Origin: Candidatus Gottesmanbacteria bacterium | GTDB taxonomy: Bacteria; Patescibacteriota; Microgenomatia; UBA10105; UBA927 | Length of the DNA: 22,190 bases | Reading direction: 5' to 3' | Assembly (NCBI GenBank): GCA_026396845.1 | Contig: JAPLWC010000043.1 | Span: forward strand, 1-22,190 | Shown: one piece after another, positions 17,536 through 22,190 of the stretch | How positions within the stretch are numbered: position 1 is the stretch's first letter | How the letters are laid out: every line of letters starts with the position of its first letter | Position numbers and translations under genes: made by a program | Notes under the pieces: model-generated | Databases searched by the model: none | Seen by the model: the letters and a program-made list of their open reading frames with translations, nothing else | What the model was told of the DNA's origin: nothing

Positions 17536-18068
17536 AGAAAACTTGTTTTTTATTAGTACTTATAACTTATTTCTTAGTACTTCCGCGAAGTGTTTTTGCG
17601 GAGTACGTTATGCCGTACCCGTCGTACATGCCGGGGAACTGTATGTATAAGGTGAGCCGCATATTGGACCGGCTTAAATTCTACTGGTCTCGCGGAAACA
17701 TTGCTCAGATAAAATATCACCTCGCGTTATCGGATAAGTATTTAATCGAAGCAAAAACGCTCATGGAATATAAACAATACCTGCTCGGGACTGATGCGCT
17801 CCGCCGATCAGATAAAGAATTCATGCAATTGCCCGCCTACGTTGCGGGAGCAAAAAAAGAAGGCGTGAACGTGAGTGAATTGGAACGTTTAATTTCTGAC
17901 GCAGCCGAAAAACATGCACAATTATTAGCGGAACTTCTTATTTCAACTCCCAATCAATTCATGTGGTCACCGGAGAAGTCCAAGCCGACAGAATTGCCTT
18001 TAGGCGAAATGCTGAAAACATCAGTTGTTGAGCGACAACATATTGCCAGTGAGACAGCATCCCTATAA
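17532..18068 (+). CDS. DUF5667-type secreted protein (178 aa)
   Basis: A clean signal peptide is seen: MKKT, a hydrophobic core at about 5-17, then PRSVFA with likely cleavage after A23. The mature chain starts EYVMPYPSYMPGNCMYKVSRILDRL and continues with YWSRGNIAQIKYHLALSDKYL and AKTLMEYKQYLLGTDAL, the signature I associate with DUF5667. The domain is helical and has no known activity. One free cysteine (MPGNCMY) is present, but there is no lipobox. It is exported and sits between two glycosyltransferase genes, so a partner or scaffold role in surface-glycan assembly is possible but only inferred. I chose 17532 because it makes an ATGA overlap with the preceding stop and puts the signal peptide at the N-terminus; the in-frame ATG at 17460 would bury it behind 24 residues. 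Confidence 0.82.
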   Translation: MKKTCFLLVLITYFLVLPRSVFAEYVMPYPSYMPGNCMYKVSRILDRLKFYWSRGNIAQIKYHLALSDKYLIEAKTLMEYKQYLLGTDALRRSDKEFMQLPAYVAGAKKEGVNVSELERLISDAAEKHAQLLAELLISTPNQFMWSPEKSKPTELPLGEMLKTSVVERQHIASETASL

Positions 18069-18070
18069 TC

Positions 18071-19219
18071 ATGGTGTCTATAGTATTACTATTATTTTTT
18101 GCGACCATATGTATTCTCGGAGTGTTTTCGTACGGATTTGTTGATCCGAATCTTGTATTATCCACGAATCAATTATTTCTCCGTCTTCAGGAACCGCTCA
18201 AGAACCTTGCCTACCATCAACGACCGATTGCCATGATATTGTTTTTCGCAATACTTATCGGATTATTTGCCTGCTATGGAATATTTCTCAAACATGGCGC
18301 AAAGATATTTGCGTCATGGAAACACATATGTGTCGTACTGGCGGCATCATCCGTTATTTTGGCGTTTTCTTACCCTGCGCTCACGTATGACCTTTTTAAT
18401 TACATCATGACCGCGAAAGTGACGTACCAGTATCATGAAAACCCGTATATTGTCATGCCGATAGAAATACCTAACGAACCCAATCTTGCATTTACCAGGG
18501 CGGCAAATAAGGTGGCACTGTATGGGCCGGTGTGGATCCTTATTACTGCGATACCGCATTACGCGGGAGGAGGTAGCGTTTGGCTTACCGTGATAGCATT
18601 CAAACTTTTAAATGCGGCAGTATATGTGAGCTTTAGTTATTTCATTTGGCGTATGACAAAGAACCTGACAAACGTTATCTTTTTTGCTTTGAATCCTCTG
18701 GTTCTTATTGAAGTCATCATGAACGGTCATAACGATATATATATGATGGCGTTTGCGCTGTTCGGGTTATTCCTGTGGTCCCGGAAACGTTTTACGCAAA
18801 AAATCGGCGGGTTTATTCTTCTTATTGCCTCGTGGCTCGTGAAAGGGGCAACTGTGGCACTCGCGCCGCTGGTGCTTTTCCGGCGTGTTTCTTTTGAGCG
18901 AATACTCATATATGCCTATATATTTTTGGCGGCAGTATTTTTTATCGTTGCCCCGATCCGCGAAGAATTGTATCCATGGTATGCCGTATGGCTCATTGCG
19001 ACGGCCTCCTTGTTGCCGCTTAAGAACCACCGTTACATTTTCGGATTCACCATTGTGTTATCTTTTGCTCTTGAGCTTCGGGCTCTTCCGTATATGTGGA
19101 TGGGGTATTATGAAGGGCCGGGTCCGATCTTTAGAGTCCTTCTCACCGTACTCCCGGTTGCATTCTATTTACTGTTTTTTGCCTTCAAGCGTCTGCGAAA
19201 ATCAATGTATGAAAAGTAA
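18071..19219 (+). CDS. MptA/MptB-like (GT87-type) polyprenol-phosphate mannosyltransferase (382 aa)
   Basis: Polytopic protein with the landmarks of the polyprenol-phosphomannose-dependent alpha-1,6-mannosyltransferase family. These are SYPALTYDLFNYI (D107 as likely catalytic acid), YHENPYIVMP (121-130), YGPVW (151-155) and ALNPLVLIEVIMNGHND (206-222). SWLVKGATVALAPLVLF follows. In mycobacteria MptA and MptB extend mannan chains on lipid carriers on the outer side of the membrane. By analogy this enzyme would extend an alpha-linked hexose chain, though the sugar cannot be read. Length is slightly short of the actinobacterial proteins. It starts 2 nt after the DUF5667 stop and has no Shine-Dalgarno. 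The next gene starts inside its last codons (11 nt overlap). Confidence 0.82.
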   Translation: MVSIVLLLFFATICILGVFSYGFVDPNLVLSTNQLFLRLQEPLKNLAYHQRPIAMILFFAILIGLFACYGIFLKHGAKIFASWKHICVVLAASSVILAFSYPALTYDLFNYIMTAKVTYQYHENPYIVMPIEIPNEPNLAFTRAANKVALYGPVWILITAIPHYAGGGSVWLTVIAFKLLNAAVYVSFSYFIWRMTKNLTNVIFFALNPLVLIEVIMNGHNDIYMMAFALFGLFLWSRKRFTQKIGGFILLIASWLVKGATVALAPLVLFRRVSFERILIYAYIFLAAVFFIVAPIREELYPWYAVWLIATASLLPLKNHRYIFGFTIVLSFALELRALPYMWMGYYEGPGPIFRVLLTVLPVAFYLLFFAFKRLRKSMYEK

Positions 19220-20780
19220 AATGTTGTGGATTTCGGCCTTTATTGCGATAGCGGGTGCGATATACGCAGTGATGCCGCTTTTTGGAAGGTCGTATATCCC
19301 GACACACGACGGGGAATATCATATTATCCGCATTGTTGAATTTTCCCGGATGTTAGGAGCCGGATACCTAGTGCCAAGATGGGCTCCGGACATGAACAGC
19401 GGGTATGGAATCCCGATATTTAACTACCATTACCCTCTGCCCAATTACGTAGGATCACTGGTGAGAGTATTTACTCACGATGCCGTGTACGCGTTCCAGA
19501 TGAGTATGGGGTTGGGGTATATTGCCATCACTGCCGCGTCGTATTTCTGGCTACTAACCCTGTTTGGTGCCGTTCCGGCCGCGGTGGGAGCAGTCGTTGC
19601 CGCCTTTGTCCCGTATCTATTCGTCGATATGTATGTGCGGGGATCGATAGGTGAGGTTTGGGCGACTGCATTTTTACTTTTATGTTTTTACCTGCTGGAA
19701 AAGAAAAAGTTATTTTGGTTTGCCCTTGCGTATGGGTTCCTCATTCTTTCTCACAACATCATGGCAATGCTTTATACGCCGTTTTTACTTGGGGTTACAC
19801 TGATCCGGAATAAAAAAGGGGCCCTATGGATGCTGGGCGGGATCAGTGCCTCTGCATTTTTCTGGTTACCCGCACTTATCGAATCTAAATACGTCGTCGG
19901 GCTTAATACCGTCAACTTCCGGGAACATTTCATTCAGGTGTTCCAGCTCCTGATGCCTTCTTGGGGGACTGAATTTTCGGGCACAGGCAGGTTCGGTACT
20001 ACAATGTCCACGCAAATAGGGATAGTACCCGTCATGGCAATAGCGGCAGCAATTTGGGCATCCCTCCGTAAACCTAAAAGTGCGCATAAGAAATTATTTA
20101 TATATTTTTTGTTTACTATAGGTTTATGCATTATGCTCATGTTGCCGGTTTCCGCGTTTATATGGGAGCTTATAACCCCTCTTCAGCTGGTGCAATACCC
20201 TTGGAGATTACTCTCATTTGTCATCCCTATAGCAGGTTTCAGCGCTGCTATGTGGACGTATAGCCTAAAACGCCCATTGTGGGGTCTTTTACTGGCCGTA
20301 ATGGCGGTTGCCGTGGCTTCGTCCTATGCACGTCCCGTCCTGTATGCGCCGCGCAGCGAGTCATACTATATGTCACGGTTGAACTTTACCGACGGCACAT
20401 CATCCTTGGGGAACAGTTTTTCAACCATATGGACCGGTTGGAAAGAGACGCGTCCGGCATCACCGGTTGCGGTAACCAACGGGAAAATGATCGCACAATC
20501 GCAGTCCAAATATCTTGATAAAGAGTTTACCGTATTTATGGATAAAGACGGAAATGTTACGGTGAACACGCTATATTTTCCCGGATGGATAGCGTCCGTT
20601 GACGGGAAAGAGGTTCCCATCAATTACCGTAAGGACGGCATCATCCGGATGTCCGTACCACAGGGATCTCACGCCATTCGCGTTCGGTTTTCGGATACCC
20701 CGGTACGGATGACAGGGACTATCATTTCGATCGTAAGCGTGGCTGTATTCGCCATTTTAGGGTATACTTCTTTACAATGA
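19209..20780 (+). CDS. PTPS-related (PF10131-type) polytopic membrane protein, copy B (523 aa)
   Basis: This is a paralogue of the protein at 15161-16783. A membrane segment (6-24) is followed by THDGEYHIIRIVEFSRML with H33-D34 and H38. VPRWAPDMNSGYGIPIFNYHYPLPNY and later VPYLFVDMYVRGSIGEVWA follow. LSHNIMAMLYTPFLLG and FFWLPALIESKYV are further family markers. The C-terminus carries LYFPGWIASVDGKEVPINY (455 onward) and the closing module shared with YfhO. It is predicted to be GT-C-like and to act outside the membrane; the name PTPS-related reflects a database label only. I chose the ATG at 19209, which gives MKSKMLWIS and a normal first helix. The same frame stays open for 108 codons upstream, but that stretch lies within the mannosyltransferase gene and has no membrane-protein character. 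ATGA overlap with the next gene. Confidence 0.85.
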   Translation: MKSKMLWISAFIAIAGAIYAVMPLFGRSYIPTHDGEYHIIRIVEFSRMLGAGYLVPRWAPDMNSGYGIPIFNYHYPLPNYVGSLVRVFTHDAVYAFQMSMGLGYIAITAASYFWLLTLFGAVPAAVGAVVAAFVPYLFVDMYVRGSIGEVWATAFLLLCFYLLEKKKLFWFALAYGFLILSHNIMAMLYTPFLLGVTLIRNKKGALWMLGGISASAFFWLPALIESKYVVGLNTVNFREHFIQVFQLLMPSWGTEFSGTGRFGTTMSTQIGIVPVMAIAAAIWASLRKPKSAHKKLFIYFLFTIGLCIMLMLPVSAFIWELITPLQLVQYPWRLLSFVIPIAGFSAAMWTYSLKRPLWGLLLAVMAVAVASSYARPVLYAPRSESYYMSRLNFTDGTSSLGNSFSTIWTGWKETRPASPVAVTNGKMIAQSQSKYLDKEFTVFMDKDGNVTVNTLYFPGWIASVDGKEVPINYRKDGIIRMSVPQGSHAIRVRFSDTPVRMTGTIISIVSVAVFAILGYTSLQ

Positions 20781-21820
20781 AGATAGCTATTGACATAACT
20801 CCTCTGGAATCCGCCCACAAAGCGCGGGGAGTAGGTGTGTATACGAAGAACCTCATTGATGCACTGGAAAAATACGAAAACCGACATACATACCTTTATT
20901 TTACGGGCAAGCAATTTGTACCGGCGGATGCAGACATCGTGCATTTTCCGTATTTTGACCCGTTTTTTTTAACATTGCCTCTGGTGAAACGGAAGCCGAC
21001 CGTGGTAACGGTTCACGACCTTATTCCGATGGTGTTCCCGTACAAATTTCCGGCAGGCGTGCGGGGTGCCATCAAATGGCAGGTACAGAAATTATCGCTT
21101 CGCCGAGCGAGCCGGATTATCGCCGACTCACTCTCTTCAAAAAACGATATTGCGCGGGTCGCCGGCGTTAAAAAGGAAATTATCGATACGGTTTATTTGG
21201 CACCTGACCCGGCGTACCGCCCTGTAACGAATCAATCGATTCTTGACGGCATACGCAGGAAGTATTCTCTGTCAAAACAATATGTTCTTTTTGTAGGAGA
21301 CGTCAATTGGAATAAAAATGTGATTGGATTATTGCATGCCTTTGCAGCCCTGCGCAAGCACAAAGAATTATTGCAATTTAAATTAGTTCTTGTAGGCGGC
21401 GCGTTTGGCGATAATACACTTCCGGAAACGCAGGAAATCAATCAGTTTATTCTTGAGCATGATTTGAAACATGTGGTAATATTTCCCGGAAACGTACCTC
21501 TTGAGGATCTTTCGGGCGTCTACTCTTCGGCTGCGGTTTACGTACAACCTTCTTACTATGAGGGATTCGGTTTACCTGTTTTGGAGGCAATGGCGTGCGG
21601 TTGCCCGGTTGTCAGTACAAACACCTCGAGTTTAAAGGAGATAGCAGGGCCGGCGATGCAGGTGTCACCAAAACCTGAGGCCATTCTTATGGGTATAACG
21701 AAAATGCTCACCGTTGACAGACGAGCTCAGGCGATGCGTCAATTTGAATGGGTAAAACAGTTTACCTGGAAAAGAGTTGCCTCGGAGACCATTGCCTCGT
21801 ATGAAAGGATCCTGATGTGA
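20777..21820 (+). CDS. GT4 family glycosyltransferase, mannosyltransferase-like (347 aa)
   Basis: A complete GT-B-fold enzyme. The N-terminal domain has a glycine-rich nucleotide-sugar loop (RGVGVYTKNL, 17-26), then TVVTVHDLIPMVFP near 75-90 and RIIADSLSSKNDI near 110-122. The linker leads into VLFVGDVNWNKNVIGLL. The C-terminal domain has VYVQPSYYEGFGLPVLEAM with the EX7E retaining motif (E262 and E270), followed by CGCPVVSTNTSSLKEIAG. Relatives (WbaZ/WbdA-like) transfer mannose or related hexoses from GDP- or UDP-sugars in the cytoplasm; the donor here is not readable. It starts in an ATGA overlap with the PTPS-related gene and ends in a GTGA overlap with the next, so it is well embedded in the operon. 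Confidence 0.88.
   Translation: MKIAIDITPLESAHKARGVGVYTKNLIDALEKYENRHTYLYFTGKQFVPADADIVHFPYFDPFFLTLPLVKRKPTVVTVHDLIPMVFPYKFPAGVRGAIKWQVQKLSLRRASRIIADSLSSKNDIARVAGVKKEIIDTVYLAPDPAYRPVTNQSILDGIRRKYSLSKQYVLFVGDVNWNKNVIGLLHAFAALRKHKELLQFKLVLVGGAFGDNTLPETQEINQFILEHDLKHVVIFPGNVPLEDLSGVYSSAAVYVQPSYYEGFGLPVLEAMACGCPVVSTNTSSLKEIAGPAMQVSPKPEAILMGITKMLTVDRRAQAMRQFEWVKQFTWKRVASETIASYERILM
21804..21810 (+). promoter_or_regulatory. Ribosome binding site for the GTG start at 21817
   Basis: AAAGGAT contains the Shine-Dalgarno core AGGA at 21806-21809, 7 nt before GTG. It is one of the few good ribosome binding sites in the window and decides the GTG start of the last gene. Confidence 0.6.
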
Positions 21821-22190
21821 AAAAACTTTCCGTTATCGTGCCCGTTTATAACGAACAAAATACTATTGCAGAAATTCTCCGGCGTATTGAAGAAGTGACT
21901 ATACCTGGCTGGTCAAAGGAAATAATAGTGGTCGACGACGGATCAAAAGACCGGACAAAATCAGTTTTGAAACAATGGGAGAAAAAAGTTAATGTTTTGT
22001 ATAAAGAAAAAAACGAAGGAAAAGGGAGCGCCTTAAGCATTGGATTTAAAAAAACCACAGGTGATGTTGTCCTTATTCAAGATGCAGATCTGGAATATAG
22101 CCCGATGGATTATCCGGTGCTTTTAGCGCCTTTTGACAATCCGCAGGTCGATGTTGTGTATGGGTCACGATTTTTAGGACCGCATCTTTC
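21817..22190 (+). CDS. GT2 polyprenyl-phosphate hexose (dolichyl-phosphate-mannose-like) synthase, N-terminal part
   Basis: Starts at GTG (21817-21819) in a GTGA overlap with the preceding stop, with AGGA 7 nt upstream, and stays open to the right edge (124 full codons). MKKLSVIVPVYNE at 1-13 is the GT-A start. VVDDGSKDRT (38-47), NEGKGSAL (66-73) and QDADLEY (88-94) with metal-binding D89/D91 follow, then VVYGSRFLG (113-121). This is the pattern of DPM1-like enzymes that load mannose or glucose from a nucleotide sugar onto polyprenyl phosphate at the cytoplasmic face. The product is the donor that GT-C enzymes use, which fits the many such genes upstream. Whether a C-terminal membrane domain (GtrB-like) is present cannot be seen. 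Confidence 0.88.
   Translation, partial: MKKLSVIVPVYNEQNTIAEILRRIEEVTIPGWSKEIIVVDDGSKDRTKSVLKQWEKKVNVLYKEKNEGKGSALSIGFKKTTGDVVLIQDADLEYSPMDYPVLLAPFDNPQVDVVYGSRFLGPHL

Noticed and set aside
18885..19208. In-frame extension of the PTPS-related gene by 108 codons
   Set aside because: The extension runs through the end of the MptB-like gene in another frame and does not look like family sequence. The ATG at 19209 gives a normal N-terminus matching the paralogue.
1..22190. Alternative genetic code (TGA as glycine)
   Set aside because: TGA ends several genes in ATGA/GTGA junctions, with the next gene starting there, and read-through would destroy clear C-termini.

Overview
This 22 kb window is almost wall-to-wall coding: 16 genes, two of them cut by the window edges. 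Twelve of the 16 encode large polytopic membrane proteins of the GT-C glycosyltransferase type or close relatives. The other four are two GT2 glycosyltransferases, one GT4 glycosyltransferase and a small secreted DUF5667 protein. There is no RNA gene, insertion sequence, CRISPR array or integrase. The family mix (DUF5667 with its MPYPS/MPGN start, 6-pyruvoyl-tetrahydropterin-synthase-related membrane proteins, YfhO, many ArnT-like paralogues), the very tight packing and the scarcity of Shine-Dalgarno sequences suggest a Candidate Phyla Radiation (Patescibacteria) bacterium, most likely of the Microgenomates group. That placement is inference; no phylogenetic marker gene is present. TGA is used as a stop in several ATGA junctions, so the Gracilibacteria/Absconditabacteria code, which reads TGA as glycine, does not apply.

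Layout. The left part (1-8637) has mixed orientation: the 3' end of an ArnT-like gene (+), an ArnT-like gene (-), a large unassigned GT-C-like gene (+), a YfhO gene (-) and another GT-C-like gene (-). From 8709 to the right edge, eleven genes run on the + strand with overlaps or gaps of 0-6 nt, so they look like one operon of at least 13.5 kb. It opens with three tandem ArnT-like paralogues (8709-13615), followed by another GT39-like gene and a PTPS-related membrane protein. Next come a GT2 enzyme, the DUF5667 lipo-/secreted protein candidate, an MptA/B-like (GT87-like) mannosyltransferase, a second PTPS-related membrane protein, a GT4 enzyme and finally a dolichyl-phosphate-mannose-synthase-like GT2 enzyme that runs off the edge.

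How it may work together (inference). The terminal GT2 enzyme would charge polyprenyl phosphate with a hexose on the cytoplasmic side. The many GT-C proteins would use such lipid-linked sugars on the outer side of the membrane to build or decorate a surface glycan or glycoprotein. The cytoplasmic GT2 and GT4 enzymes would assemble the lipid-linked core. No Wzx, Wzy or ABC exporter is visible in the window.

The most notable observations are these. The YfhO protein appears to lack about 75 residues of its conserved first extracytoplasmic region, exactly at a short direct repeat. A diverged ArnT-like tandem family has one member separated from the rest by a block of largely opposite-strand genes. 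Two divergent intergenic regions carry overlapping, symmetric -10-like boxes with dyad sequences. Two PTPS-related paralogues flank a GT2/DUF5667/MptB cassette.
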